Shown: positions 28,627 through 37,691, counted from the first letter of the stretch. The stretch is 64,000 nt of DNA from a bacterium (GCA_025774935.1 JALGZK010000003.1:124001-188000); one strand, 5' to 3'. Numbers and translations: made by a program. Notes: generated from the sequence alone by a model not told the origin.

Positions 28627-29727
28627 TCAGTCGAGCTTCACGCCGACCACGGCCGGCGTCACGGCGTGGCTGACCCCGCCGTCGTCATCGGTGACCTGGA
28701 GGCGGCAGACGTACGTTCCGGCGGGGACGATCCGGCGGAGGTCGTCACGCCCGTCCCAGCCGCGGACGCCCTCACCGTAGAACCCCTGCTTGTAGTACTC
28801 GGGCAGCGTCGACTCACCATAGTAGACCGTGTCCGTGAGGATCCTCACGGAGCGGCCCTGCAGGTCGAACACCTCGATCTTCGTGTGGCTCCCGTCGGGG
28901 GCCGCATACTCAATGGGAAGCACCTCCCCGACGTCGGGGTTGAAGACGGCGGCCGGCGCATCGATGGTCGCGTTCGGCCAGTAGGCCGGCGGCGGAGGCG
29001 GGGGCGGCACCGCGTGCTGGAGGTCGCTCTGGTACCGAGGGACGATCTCGTAGCCATCGAAGTACGGAGCGTCCCGGTCGTACTGCGTGATGATCCCGGT
29101 GACATCGAGAGTGTCGCCGAGGTCGAACACGCTGAAGTCGACGAGCGGGTTGTTGCCCTGGTAGATGTTGATGCGGTCGCCGGACCACGGCTCCTCGATG
29201 TCCATGCTCCACTCGTAGTTCGTCACGACGATGACGCCGACCGTTCGAACCAGCCGTCCCTCGTTGTCCTCGGAGTAGCAATCGCCGACAGACAGGATCG
29301 GCGGCACGGGCTCGTCGTACCCGGTCGACAGCTCCACGAGGTTGTCCGCGTTCCCGACGACGATCTCCGTCACGGCCCCCGCGCCTGTGGTGGCGCTGAT
29401 GTACTCCTCCACCTCACCCGTGACCTGGAAGCTGTCGCCGAGCGCGAACTCGTACGGCAGCGACGTCCAGTCGACCGGGACGAAGATGTTCAGCCCGCAG
29501 TCGTTGCTCTCGATGTAGATCGACGTGTACTGAGCCACCAGGAGCCCCGGCGGAAACGTCAGCTTGCCGCGCACCGTCACGGTCTGACCCGCGAGGGGCG
29601 AGAGCCCCATGTCGTCGTACTCCTGGACCTCACAGATCGTCGTCGCATGCGCGCTCCCGACCCCCGCCGCGATGAACGCGGCGAGCGCCAGCACTCGGAA
29701 CGCCAGGCGCTTCCTCTGTCGTGTCAT
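28627..29727 (-). CDS. Secreted OB-fold protein with FlgD-like C-terminus ending in VKLD
   Basis: 366 residues with a signal peptide (about 1-28), a YhcR-like OB-fold region (about 30-240; ICEVQEYDDMGLSPLAGQ, VRGKLTFPPG, YIESNDCGLNIF), a proline-rich linker (VPPPPPPPAYW) and a FlgD-Ig-like end (IEVFDLQGRSVRIL...). It ends GVKLD, matching the RKLD end of the next gene 37 bases downstream rather than the KMVLLK tails elsewhere. It lacks the lamin-tail domain and looks like a shortened relative of that neighbour. The ATG follows AAGGGAGG. Confidence 0.6.
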   Translation of the reverse strand: MTRQRKRLAFRVLALAAFIAAGVGSAHATTICEVQEYDDMGLSPLAGQTVTVRGKLTFPPGLLVAQYTSIYIESNDCGLNIFVPVDWTSLPYEFALGDSFQVTGEVEEYISATTGAGAVTEIVVGNADNLVELSTGYDEPVPPILSVGDCYSEDNEGRLVRTVGVIVVTNYEWSMDIEEPWSGDRINIYQGNNPLVDFSVFDLGDTLDVTGIITQYDRDAPYFDGYEIVPRYQSDLQHAVPPPPPPPAYWPNATIDAPAAVFNPDVGEVLPIEYAAPDGSHTKIEVFDLQGRSVRILTDTVYYGESTLPEYYKQGFYGEGVRGWDGRDDLRRIVPAGTYVCRLQVTDDDGGVSHAVTPAVVGVKLD

Positions 29728-29814
29728 CGATCCTCCCTTCGGATTCTCTCGATTCTCATATCGCTGTCGGTCGCCGCCCCGTCGCGATCACCCGCGGGAC
29801 GGGCGACGTTCTCC

Positions 29815-31125
29815 TCACATCGGAACGATGTTCGCGATCTCGTTGTCGACAGCCTCCGCGGCGATGTCGAGCGCTTCTTTTGGAGACTTGTGCTTCCGGA
29901 GGGCCGACTCCACACCCATCTCCTCCAGGTGCTTCCGTCCGGCGTACCAGTCGCTCGTCCGCGGCTCGTATGAGGCGTACTCCAGCTGATCGAGGACCTC
30001 GCTCAGCCCCTCGATGGCCTCGAACCGCGCGAGCATCGCAGCCGACTCGCGGGCGCTCGTGCGCACCGGCGCGTAACCGGTCTTGACGGCCCAGCGCGCC
30101 GTGACCTCCGGGCTCGTGAACCACTTGATGAACGCCCAGGCGGCGTCTTTCTCCTTCTGCCCCGCGTCCTTGAAGACGACCACGTTCGTCCCAGCGACGA
30201 AGCAGCCCTTCTCCTTCCCGTCCGGGAGCGGCGCGACGGCCATGTCGAACGTGTACTTCCCTTCCATGAACGAGAGCGAGACGGTCGAACCCTCGATCAT
30301 GCCTACCTTCCCGGCCTGGAAGTCGTTCTGGTACTCGTACCCCGAGGTGATCTTCCCGTAGTCGGTCAGGAGTCTCACCATGAACTCGAGCGCCTCGACT
30401 CCCTCGGGGCTGTTGAACGCCGCCTTCGTGCCGTCGTCGGTGAGGACCTGCCCGCCGTTCTGAAGGAGCAGGTTCTCGAACATCCACGCGCTGATCTGGC
30501 CGGCGGTGCCCCACTGGTCGATCTCGCCGTCGCCGTCGGTGTCCTTGGTTAGGCGCCGCGAGAGCTCCTCGTACTCGCGCCAGTTCGAGGGCGCGGCGTC
30601 GAGACCCTCGGCCTCGAACAGGTTCTTGTTCCAGTAGAGCGCGCGGACGCTCTTGTTGAACGGGAACGAGTAGACCGTCCCGTCCCACGTGTTGTTCTCG
30701 AGCATCCCGGGAACGAAGTCAGCGAGCTCGTCGGCGGTGAGACCGTTCGGTCCCTCGATGTACGCAGTGAGCGGCTCGGCGCTCTCGTTGTCGATGAGCG
30801 CCTCCGTCCAGGCCTCGTAGGCCTGCGCGAGGACCGGAGGTTGGCCCGCGGCCACGGCCGCCATGATCTTCTGCGAGAGCGCCTGGTAGCGCCCCATGCT
30901 GATCGACTCGATCTCGATGTCGGGGTGGGCCTCGTTGAACTCGGCTATGAGCTCGTCGAGGGCGTCCCCGAGAGGTCCTCCCATCGCGTGCCAGAACGGC
31001 ACCTTCGTGACTCCCGAGACCGTCTCCTCCCCGCCCCCGGAGCAGCCCGCGAGGAGGATGCTCGCCCCCAGGGCCACAGCGAGTCCGAGCGCGATCCCGC
31101 GCTTGAGCGTGCAAGCCGTTCTCAT
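29815..31125 (-). CDS. UgpB-like ABC transporter substrate-binding lipoprotein
   Basis: 436 residues from the ATG at 31125, seven bases after GGAGGT; a GTG at 31134 overlaps that site and is rejected. The lipoprotein signal ends at the lipobox LLAGC (Cys about 27). The mature part starts VPFWHAMGGPLGDALDELIAEFN and contains PPVLAQAYEAWTEALI and SFPFNKSVRALYWNKNLFE, which match the UgpB branch of family 1 solute-binding proteins. UgpB binds glycerol-3-phosphate or glycerophosphodiesters; relatives bind sugars, so the substrate is uncertain. It is encoded after its two permeases. No ATPase gene of this transporter is in the window. Confidence 0.8.
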   Translation of the reverse strand: MRTACTLKRGIALGLAVALGASILLAGCSGGGEETVSGVTKVPFWHAMGGPLGDALDELIAEFNEAHPDIEIESISMGRYQALSQKIMAAVAAGQPPVLAQAYEAWTEALIDNESAEPLTAYIEGPNGLTADELADFVPGMLENNTWDGTVYSFPFNKSVRALYWNKNLFEAEGLDAAPSNWREYEELSRRLTKDTDGDGEIDQWGTAGQISAWMFENLLLQNGGQVLTDDGTKAAFNSPEGVEALEFMVRLLTDYGKITSGYEYQNDFQAGKVGMIEGSTVSLSFMEGKYTFDMAVAPLPDGKEKGCFVAGTNVVVFKDAGQKEKDAAWAFIKWFTSPEVTARWAVKTGYAPVRTSARESAAMLARFEAIEGLSEVLDQLEYASYEPRTSDWYAGRKHLEEMGVESALRKHKSPKEALDIAAEAVDNEIANIVPM

Positions 31126-31141
31126 CGTGTCCACCTCCGGA

Positions 31142-32158
31142 TCAGCTCTTCATGCCTGACGTGGCCAGGCTCTGGATGATCTGTTTCTGCGCGAAGAAGT
31201 ACGCCACGACGAGCGGCGCGATCGAGAACGTCGCGGCGGCCATCATCAGCTCGTGGCTCGTCCCCTGCTCCTGCGAGAACCTCGCGAGTCCCACCTGGAG
31301 AGGCCTGACGTCGGGCGTGTCGGTCATGACGAGCGGCCAGAGGAACGAGTTCCAGGTGCCGACGATCGTGAAGATCACGACGGCGACGAGCACGGCCTTC
31401 GAGAGCGGGAGCATCACGCGCCAGAGGAACCCGAAGCGGCTGCAGCCGTCGATGATGGCGGCGTCGTAGAGATCGTTCGGGATCGTCTTGAAGTGCTGGC
31501 GCAAGAGGAAGATGCTGAAGACGTGCGCGATCCAGGGCACGATCAGCGCCTGGTAGGTGTTTATCCAGCCGAGCTTCACGAGGATGATGTACGACGGCAC
31601 GATGTAGACCGGCTGCGGCACCATCATCATCGACAGGAAGAGGACGAAGAGGTTGTCCCTTCCCCAGAACCTCATCCGCGCGAACGCGTAGGCGGCGAGC
31701 GAGGACGTGACGAGGACGCCGGCCACGACGAAGATCGTGACGAGGATCGTGTTGAAGTAGTAGCGGGCGAACGGGGCCTGGCGCCAGGCCTCCGCGTAGT
31801 TCCGGAACCTGAGGCGGAGCCGGTCGACGACGAGTGACTCTTCGACGGTGTACGACGGGCCGCCCTCGACCGATCTGACGACGGCCGTTCCCGCCGCCGC
31901 GTCTCGCGTCACGACGTAGACTTCCTCCCAGGTTCCGGCAGACGCCTCGACGAAGTGGCCCGTCGGGACCCAGGTCGGCGGGAACTCGAGGATCTCGATC
32001 GGCGACTTGAGCGACGTCGTGATCATCCAGAAGAACGGGACGACCATGACGATGACGCCGATCCAGAGAGCGCCGTAGAGCCCCGCTCGTCCGAAACCGC
32101 GGCGCGCCCTGTAGGCGGCGGCAAGCTCGTGATCCGTCATCCTCGCCGTGGCTTCCAT
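31142..32158 (-). CDS. ABC transporter permease, UgpE/MalG type
   Basis: 338 residues with about six membrane helices and the EAA loop DAAIIDGCSRFGFLWRVMLPLSK, followed by WNSFLWPLVMTDTPDVRPLQVGL, close to UgpE. It has a long extracytoplasmic stretch (about residues 62-130) between helices 1 and 2, where E. coli UgpE has a much shorter one. Start uncertain: ATG at 32158 has only a weak GGGAG, and an internal ATG 18 bases downstream follows GGCGAGG. It lies 16 bases before the binding-protein gene and 60 after the partner permease. Confidence 0.82.
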   Translation of the reverse strand: MEATARMTDHELAAAYRARRGFGRAGLYGALWIGVIVMVVPFFWMITTSLKSPIEILEFPPTWVPTGHFVEASAGTWEEVYVVTRDAAAGTAVVRSVEGGPSYTVEESLVVDRLRLRFRNYAEAWRQAPFARYYFNTILVTIFVVAGVLVTSSLAAYAFARMRFWGRDNLFVLFLSMMMVPQPVYIVPSYIILVKLGWINTYQALIVPWIAHVFSIFLLRQHFKTIPNDLYDAAIIDGCSRFGFLWRVMLPLSKAVLVAVVIFTIVGTWNSFLWPLVMTDTPDVRPLQVGLARFSQEQGTSHELMMAAATFSIAPLVVAYFFAQKQIIQSLATSGMKS

Positions 32159-32218
32159 CGTCCGTGCGATCTCCCGTGCATCGTCCGGAGCGGCCGCTCC
32201 GGCGTCGTGCGATGGCTG

Positions 32219-33193
32219 CTAGTAGTAGACCCGCCGCTCGACGATCCGTCGCTGGATCAGCGTGAGCGTCAGGATGATCGCGAACAGGACGAGCGCGACC
32301 GCGCTCGCGAACCCCATGTTCCCGCCCGCGTCGAATCCCCTCTCGAAGAGGTAGTACACGATGACCTTCGTCGTCCCCATCGGCCCGCCCACGGGCGGCC
32401 CGGTCATGAGGTAGATCTGAGTGAACACCTGGAACGACACGATGGTCGTTGAGAGGAGCACGTAGAAGGTCGTCGGCGAAAGGAGGGGCCACGTGACCTT
32501 CCAGAAGACCTGCATCGGGCTCGCGCCGTCGATCCGCGCGGCCTCGTAGTACTGGTCGGGGATGTTCTGGAGCCCGGCCAGGAAGATGACGATGTTGTAC
32601 CCGATGCCGCGCCAGACCGAGACGATCATGACCGCGACGAGCGCGAGGCTGGGGCCGGCGAGTCCGTCGGGCCACCACTCCCATCCGGCGGCCGACGCCA
32701 CGAGCTCGAAGACACCTCTCGGCTCCTCGAGCCACAGGAGCGCCGAGCCTCCCAGCCGGTCGAACGCGTAGTTCAGGAGCCCGAGGCGCGGGTGGAAGAT
32801 CCACTTCCACACCATCGAGACCGCCACGAGCGACGTGACCACCGGGAGGAAGTAGACGGTCCGGTAGAAGCCTAGGGCGCGGATCTTCTTGTTCAGGAGG
32901 ACCGCGGCGAGGAGGGCGAGGAAGAGGCTGACCGGCACGACTCCCGCGACGTAGTACGCGGTCGTCCCGAGCGAGTTCCAGAACGACGGGTCCCTCCAGA
33001 GCTGCGCGTAGTGGGCGAGCCCGATGAACCCGCGAATCCTCCCCATCCTGACGTCGAAGAAGCTCAGGAAGAACGCGGAGCCGATGGGCAGCATGCGGAA
33101 GACGGCGACGATGATCCCGGCCGGCACGATGTAGAGCGCCGCGGTCAGCGGGTCCATGAACTTCTTTCGCCTGAGGGTCGAGATCCAGCTCAT
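32219..33193 (-). CDS. ABC transporter permease, UgpA/MalF type
   Basis: 324 residues from MSWISTLRRKKFMDPL; the ATG follows GGGAAAG. A start at 33244 would add 17 residues without support. Six membrane helices are apparent. The EAA loop reads YEAARIDGASPMQVFWKVTWPLLSP, and GYNIVIFLAGLQNIP is typical of UgpA-like permeases. It pairs with the UgpE-like gene and the UgpB-like lipoprotein. The ATPase must come from elsewhere, as in systems that share one MsmX/UgpC-type ATPase. Confidence 0.82.
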   Translation of the reverse strand: MSWISTLRRKKFMDPLTAALYIVPAGIIVAVFRMLPIGSAFFLSFFDVRMGRIRGFIGLAHYAQLWRDPSFWNSLGTTAYYVAGVVPVSLFLALLAAVLLNKKIRALGFYRTVYFLPVVTSLVAVSMVWKWIFHPRLGLLNYAFDRLGGSALLWLEEPRGVFELVASAAGWEWWPDGLAGPSLALVAVMIVSVWRGIGYNIVIFLAGLQNIPDQYYEAARIDGASPMQVFWKVTWPLLSPTTFYVLLSTTIVSFQVFTQIYLMTGPPVGGPMGTTKVIVYYLFERGFDAGGNMGFASAVALVLFAIILTLTLIQRRIVERRVYY

Positions 33194-33256
33194 CACGTCT
33201 TTCCCGCTCCCGCTTCCCACCCGTCCCGCACTTCGCGCCTGCACCCGCCGACGCAG

Positions 33257-34564
33257 CTACCAGTCGTGTGCCTCGAGCATGACCTCAATCGTGGAGCCGT
33301 CCGTCGTCGCTATGAGGTTGCCGTAGTCCGGCGGCGCGTTGCGACTCGTGTTCGGGAAGATTCGGTCGGTCACGAAGTAGTCGGCGTCGTACCGGCGCAG
33401 GGCGTCCAGCACGATCTCCTTCTCGAGAGGCGCCTCGACCATGGCGTTCGAGATGAAGCCGATCCTCGGCAGCACGTTGCTGAGCCAGTAGGTCGACGTC
33501 GCGTCGTCGTTCGCGTGGTGCGCGACCTGGAGCAGGTCGGCATCCACGCCGCTCCGCCCGTAGTAGTCGATGATGTAGTGCTCGACGAAGAACTCCCCGT
33601 CGGCCATCGTGATGTAGGAGACGTCGTGGAAGTTGAACTTGAAGACGATCGAGTCGTTGTTGCCGTTCGGCTCCGCGGGCTCGATGCCCTCATAGCCCAC
33701 GCTCTGCATGCCGACTCCCGCGGAGAGCACCTGGACGGAGAACCCGGGCGTCGAGTCCCACTGGAGCGCATCGGTGTTCGAGGACGAGTCTCCCTGCTTC
33801 ACGTACGTGACCGGGAAGTTGTACTCGTTGATCTTGTAGAGGAGGCAGCCGCCCAGGTTGGAGACGATGTGCTCTTCGTCCGGGAGGATCACGTCCCCGA
33901 TCCAGTAGAGGTCCATGACACCCGGGTCTACGATGGTCGCGCACTGGTCGTCGGTCTCGCCCACGTAGCCCCCGTAGTGATCCCCGTGGTGGTGGGTCAC
34001 GGCCGCCGCCTCGAACGCGTCGATGCCGTGTTCGTCGAGGAACGTGATAACGCCGTCGAGGTGGGAGACGCTGCCGGCGTCGATCATCATGTGTCCGCCC
34101 GAGGGGCCCGTCAGGACCATCGCGAGGCCCCAGCCCACGTCGATCATCGAGAGCGTCATCGTGTCACCGTCGAAGCTCACACCGGTGATCGAGGCCGGCA
34201 GTTCGGTGTCGGTCTCGTACGCCTCGTTGCCCGCCCGGTCCATGCTTCGCACCCGAACCGCGTACTCCTCCCCGTCCTCCATCCCGAGAAGCGTGGCGCT
34301 GTGCGACGACTCGTGGACGTTCGGCGTCTCGTAGACGTAGTGGTAGAAGTCCTCGCCGACCGGCGTGTACTCGACGACGCAGAGCGCGGGCTCGTTGGTC
34401 GTCCAGGTCACCACGCCGTCGCTGTAGCTGAAGCTCGTGACGACCGGCGGGTCCTGGTCCTGCGCTGGGTCGAAGGGGTTCGTGTCGTCGCTGCACCCGG
34501 ACGCGAGGATGAGGCCGAGGGCCAGCGAAAGAAATACCAGGGGCCAGGTTCTGACTCGTCCCAT
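33257..34564 (-). CDS. Lipoprotein with Fn3-like domain and metallo-beta-lactamase fold (ComEC C-terminal type)
   Basis: 435 residues. A lipoprotein signal ends LILASGC (Cys about 24). An Fn3-like region follows (about 40-130; VVTSFSYSDGVVTWTTNEPA...YAVRVRSMDRAGNEA). The metallo-beta-lactamase domain begins near 140 (LSMIDVGWGLAMVLTGPSGGHMMIDAG) and has the metal motif THHHGDHYGG. This MBL subgroup resembles the C-terminal domain of the competence protein ComEC and free-standing secreted hydrolases; ComEC-type domains are linked to DNA strand degradation, but phosphodiesterase or other hydrolase activity is equally possible. It is the first gene after a strong promoter (34641-34669), with AAGGAG before the ATG. 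Confidence 0.75.
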   Translation of the reverse strand: MGRVRTWPLVFLSLALGLILASGCSDDTNPFDPAQDQDPPVVTSFSYSDGVVTWTTNEPALCVVEYTPVGEDFYHYVYETPNVHESSHSATLLGMEDGEEYAVRVRSMDRAGNEAYETDTELPASITGVSFDGDTMTLSMIDVGWGLAMVLTGPSGGHMMIDAGSVSHLDGVITFLDEHGIDAFEAAAVTHHHGDHYGGYVGETDDQCATIVDPGVMDLYWIGDVILPDEEHIVSNLGGCLLYKINEYNFPVTYVKQGDSSSNTDALQWDSTPGFSVQVLSAGVGMQSVGYEGIEPAEPNGNNDSIVFKFNFHDVSYITMADGEFFVEHYIIDYYGRSGVDADLLQVAHHANDDATSTYWLSNVLPRIGFISNAMVEAPLEKEIVLDALRRYDADYFVTDRIFPNTSRNAPPDYGNLIATTDGSTIEVMLEAHDW

Positions 34565-34640
34565 GACGGTGCTCCTTCTGTCGTCTCTGCGAACTGGTAG
34601 GATCGGCGCGGCGGCCTGGCGGCGGCCGCCGAGTTCACCG

Positions 34641-34669
34641 ATTCTAGGGCCTCAAGGGGGGGTAGTCAA
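34641..34669 (-). promoter_or_regulatory. Sigma70-type promoter for the MBL-UgpABE-nucleotidase unit
   Basis: TTGACT, exactly 17 bases, TAGAAT on the minus strand. Predicted start is near 34634, giving a 70-base leader to the MBL lipoprotein gene. It lies just after the hairpin that closes the upstream purine operon. Confidence 0.7.
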
Positions 34670-34704
34670 GGAGAGACGGGGGCGTTCCGGGCCCGAACGG
34701 CGGA

Positions 34705-34728
34705 GGCCATCCGGCAAACCGGACGGCC
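34705..34728 (-). terminator. Hairpin ending the purine operon
   Basis: 10-bp arms with one mismatch in the DNA (a G-U pair in the minus-strand RNA: GGCCGUCCGG with CCGGAUGGCC) and a 4-base loop, 25 bases past the stop codon of the phosphatase gene. There is no long U tract. Confidence 0.55.
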
Positions 34729-34752
34729 CCGGGCGGGTGGTCCGTGCCGGGC

Positions 34753-36723
34753 CTACTGGCTGCCGGGCGTTCGGGCGTACGACGAGAAGTCGGGGACCTC
34801 GTCGATGGGGACGCCTGCCGTCGAGTACACCGTGAGCGACACACGATCGTCAGACACGTCGAAGAGGCAGTAGTGGTTCACGAGCGAGAACGCCTCGACG
34901 TTCCCCGACCACGGTGACGACAGATCCTGCACGTAGAACGGCGCGCCCGCGCCGCCGCTCACGATGTGCCACACCGGTCGCGTGAACGCCGGATCGACGT
35001 CCGAGTCGACGAGCGTTCGCGAGTAGTTGTGCTCGTCGCCGCTCATGAACGCGACGACCTTGTCGTGGCGCACGAGCGTCGTCCACAGCCTGTCGCGCAT
35101 GTCGATGACGTCGCCGAGCGGGACGTCGTGGTCGTTCAGCCCACCTTCGTGCCCCTTCCCCGCGTCTCCCCAGAACATCGCGTCCCACAGGTGCCCGCCG
35201 TTCGGGAACGCCGGCTCGTGCGTGAACACGAAGACCCAGTCGATGGCGTCGTCCTCCTGCGTCATCCTGAGATCCTCCTCGAGCCAGTCGAGCTGGTTCT
35301 GCATGACGTATCCCTCGCGGCATCCGCCGAGCACCTCGAGCGCGACCTCCGTGCCGTCCTTGTCGCTCGGGTAGCGCTTGGTTCCCGTGCTGTTCTTCAC
35401 GCCGGTGAACCAGTAGTTCGAGTTCAGGGAGACGAAGTGGCAGTTCCCGTGGTCGAACGAGTAGACGGTCTCGCCGTAGTCGGGACCGGTCGCGGTCCCG
35501 ACGCCCGTCTTGCGGGTCTCCGGGCCGAGGCAGAACCCGTACGAGCTCCCGCGGGGGTTCGCGAACGTGTCCGTGAAGATCGCTTCCGCGCTCCGAGGGT
35601 CCTCACGGTCTCGGAACATGACGATGCGGTAGCCGTCGTGCTCCGGATCGGGAACCTCGAAGTAGTCCCCGACCTGCTCGTGGTTCCCGACGCCCTCGTA
35701 GATCGGGAGCGAGGAGCCCACGAGACCGGCACAGCGCATCCAGGACGCGAGCTGTTGCTCGAAGGCATTCTGCGAGCTCGTGTACCCGCTGATGAGGTCG
35801 CCGCCGAACAGGAAGAGCTCGGCGCCCCGGGCGCGGGCGCCCGTCAGGACCGCCGCGAGGCCGGCGCGGTTCACGCCCTCGACCGCATGAGCGCCCCCGC
35901 CGGCGCCCGCCCGGCTGTCCGAGGCGAACCCGAACCGGAACCCCGATTCGCCGCGAGGGGGCGCGGTCGTTACCTCGTACGTCGGGGTCATCCCCCCGTC
36001 GTGCCCGTAGTGCACCCGGTACCCGTAGGCCGTCCGGGGCTCGAGCCCCGTCACACGGACCTCGTGTCTCTCCGAGGGCTCGGGAGCCACGAACTCGCGG
36101 TCCGCGACCACGACGGCCCCCGGCGCGGGGACGTCGGTCTCCCACGAGACGACGAACGAGTCCGGGCCGACGAGATCGACGAAGGGCCCGTGGACCATCG
36201 TGCTCGCGAGGCTGTATCTGCCCTCCTTCGGTTCGCCGTGCCTCTGGTAGCGAAAGCGGCGTTCGTATGTCCTGATCGACCCGTAGTCCGGGTCGTATAC
36301 CTCCACCTTGAATGCCACGACCCCACCTCCGCCCGCGACGAACCCGCTGTCGTAGAGCCTCGACTCGAGCTTCGAGACGTCCACGCGGATCCTGTGCAGC
36401 GTCGCCACCGAGCCCGGGTCGTCGCCGGGCTCGACCGCCACCCTCCGGTAGACTGGCTGCTCGATGCCGCCGGCGAGGAACACCGGCCCGTACCGCACGA
36501 CGGCCGGCGGAGTCGCGACGCTCGTCTCGAACTCGACGACCACCTTCGGTCCCTCGAACCCTGTCACGGCGGGCCCGCTCACGACGAGCGGCGACGCGCG
36601 GAAGCCGATCGGCGCGAGGTCCCCGAACGTGATCTCCGAGAGTGACGCCGGCGGCTCCGCAGACGAGGCGGCCGCCACAGCGACCACCAGAACCGCAATG
36701 GCGCTGAGCGCGATGGTCTTCAC
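34753..36723 (-). CDS. Secreted purple-acid-phosphatase-like metallophosphoesterase
   Basis: 656 residues from a GTG at 36723, eight bases after GGAGG; the longer reading frame upstream only overlaps the permease gene in another frame and is not coding. The protein begins MKTIALSAIAVLVVAVAAASSAEP, a signal peptide. An N-terminal Fn3-like region (about 150-270) is followed by a calcineurin-like fold with FASDSRAGAGGG, FLFGGDLISGY, GVGNHE, FVFTHEPAFP and SGDEHNYSR. Purple acid phosphatase relatives release phosphate from monoesters, including nucleotides. It is the last gene of the purine operon, 14 bases after the NupQ-type permease, so dephosphorylating extracellular or periplasmic nucleotides before uptake is a reasonable inference. 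Confidence 0.8.
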   Translation of the reverse strand: MKTIALSAIAVLVVAVAAASSAEPPASLSEITFGDLAPIGFRASPLVVSGPAVTGFEGPKVVVEFETSVATPPAVVRYGPVFLAGGIEQPVYRRVAVEPGDDPGSVATLHRIRVDVSKLESRLYDSGFVAGGGGVVAFKVEVYDPDYGSIRTYERRFRYQRHGEPKEGRYSLASTMVHGPFVDLVGPDSFVVSWETDVPAPGAVVVADREFVAPEPSERHEVRVTGLEPRTAYGYRVHYGHDGGMTPTYEVTTAPPRGESGFRFGFASDSRAGAGGGAHAVEGVNRAGLAAVLTGARARGAELFLFGGDLISGYTSSQNAFEQQLASWMRCAGLVGSSLPIYEGVGNHEQVGDYFEVPDPEHDGYRIVMFRDREDPRSAEAIFTDTFANPRGSSYGFCLGPETRKTGVGTATGPDYGETVYSFDHGNCHFVSLNSNYWFTGVKNSTGTKRYPSDKDGTEVALEVLGGCREGYVMQNQLDWLEEDLRMTQEDDAIDWVFVFTHEPAFPNGGHLWDAMFWGDAGKGHEGGLNDHDVPLGDVIDMRDRLWTTLVRHDKVVAFMSGDEHNYSRTLVDSDVDPAFTRPVWHIVSGGAGAPFYVQDLSSPWSGNVEAFSLVNHYCLFDVSDDRVSLTVYSTAGVPIDEVPDFSSYARTPGSQ

Positions 36724-36737
36724 TTCCAGTACCTCCG

Positions 36738-37640
36738 CTAGTAGGGCTTGCCGAGAGACGCCGGCGGGCGGGCGCGTCCGATCACGCCGACCAGGGCGAC
36801 CATCGTGAGCAGGTAGGGAATCATCTGCACGAACTGGGTCGGGACGTCGCGTCCCTGCAGGCTCATCTGCACGGCCTCCGCGTAGCCGAAGAGGAGGCAC
36901 GCGCCGAGCGCCCCGACGGGGTTCCACTTCCCGAAGATCATCGCCGCGAGCGCGATGAACCCGCGGCCTGCCGACATGTTCTTCACGAACTGGTGGGTGT
37001 TGAGGGCCAGGAAGGCGCCGCCGAGGCCCGCGAGCGCGCCGGAGATCAGGACGCCGGAGAACCGCATCAGATGGACGCTCACGCCGAGCGTGTCGACCGC
37101 CTCGGGGTGCTCGCCGGTCGCTCGGAGCCTGAGCCCGAAGGGCGTGCGGAAGAGAACGACATGCGCGAGGGCGACCGAGCCCAGGGCGACGTAGACGAGA
37201 GGCGGGTAGTGCCCGATCACCGGGTTGACGACGCGCGCGAGAACTCCCCACGATTCGGGCAGCGCCCAGTGAGCCATGCCGGCCACGGGCGGCGAGTTGG
37301 CGGAGCTGCCCCAGATGATCCACGTGAGGAACTGCGTCGCCCCCATCGCGAGGAGGTTGATCGCCACGCCGCTGACGATCTGGTCCGCGCGGAACACGAT
37401 CGATACGACGGCGTGAAGGAGGGACACGAGCATGCCCGCGAAGACGCCGGCGGCCGCCCCCGCCCAGGGGTCACCGGTGTAGTACGTCGCGACGATGCTC
37501 GCGAACGCGCCGGTCAGGAGGATCCCCTCGAGGGCGATGTTGACGACCCCCGAGCGCTCCGAGAAGAGGCCGCCGAGCGCCGTCAGGATGAGCGGCGTCG
37601 CCATCCTGAGGGCGGAGTCGAGAACCGCGAGTTCGAACAC
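36738..37640 (-). CDS. Nucleoside ABC transporter permease, NupQ/YufQ type
   Basis: 300 residues, GTG start after AGGGAGAAGG. About eight hydrophobic segments are present. The hallmark ERSGVVNIALEGILLTGAF, followed by VSGVAINLLAMGATQFL and GRGFIALAAMIFGKWNP, identifies the smaller permease of the BMP/Nup nucleoside ABC family (COG1079-like). Partners are the NupP-type permease (39350-40456), the double ATPase and the BMP lipoprotein. It is split from its partner permease by murJ, which is unusual. Confidence 0.88.
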   Translation of the reverse strand: MFELAVLDSALRMATPLILTALGGLFSERSGVVNIALEGILLTGAFASIVATYYTGDPWAGAAAGVFAGMLVSLLHAVVSIVFRADQIVSGVAINLLAMGATQFLTWIIWGSSANSPPVAGMAHWALPESWGVLARVVNPVIGHYPPLVYVALGSVALAHVVLFRTPFGLRLRATGEHPEAVDTLGVSVHLMRFSGVLISGALAGLGGAFLALNTHQFVKNMSAGRGFIALAAMIFGKWNPVGALGACLLFGYAEAVQMSLQGRDVPTQFVQMIPYLLTMVALVGVIGRARPPASLGKPY

Positions 37641-37691
37641 CGCCTGCCTTCTCCCTGTTCTCCAAGACGCGCCTCTTCCAGGCGCGCCGGG

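Noticed and set aside
36724-37323. An N-terminal extension of the phosphatase reading frame by about 200 codons
   Set aside because: It overlaps the NupQ-type permease gene in another frame and reads as Arg-rich noise; the GTG at 36723 has GGAGG and a signal peptide directly after it.
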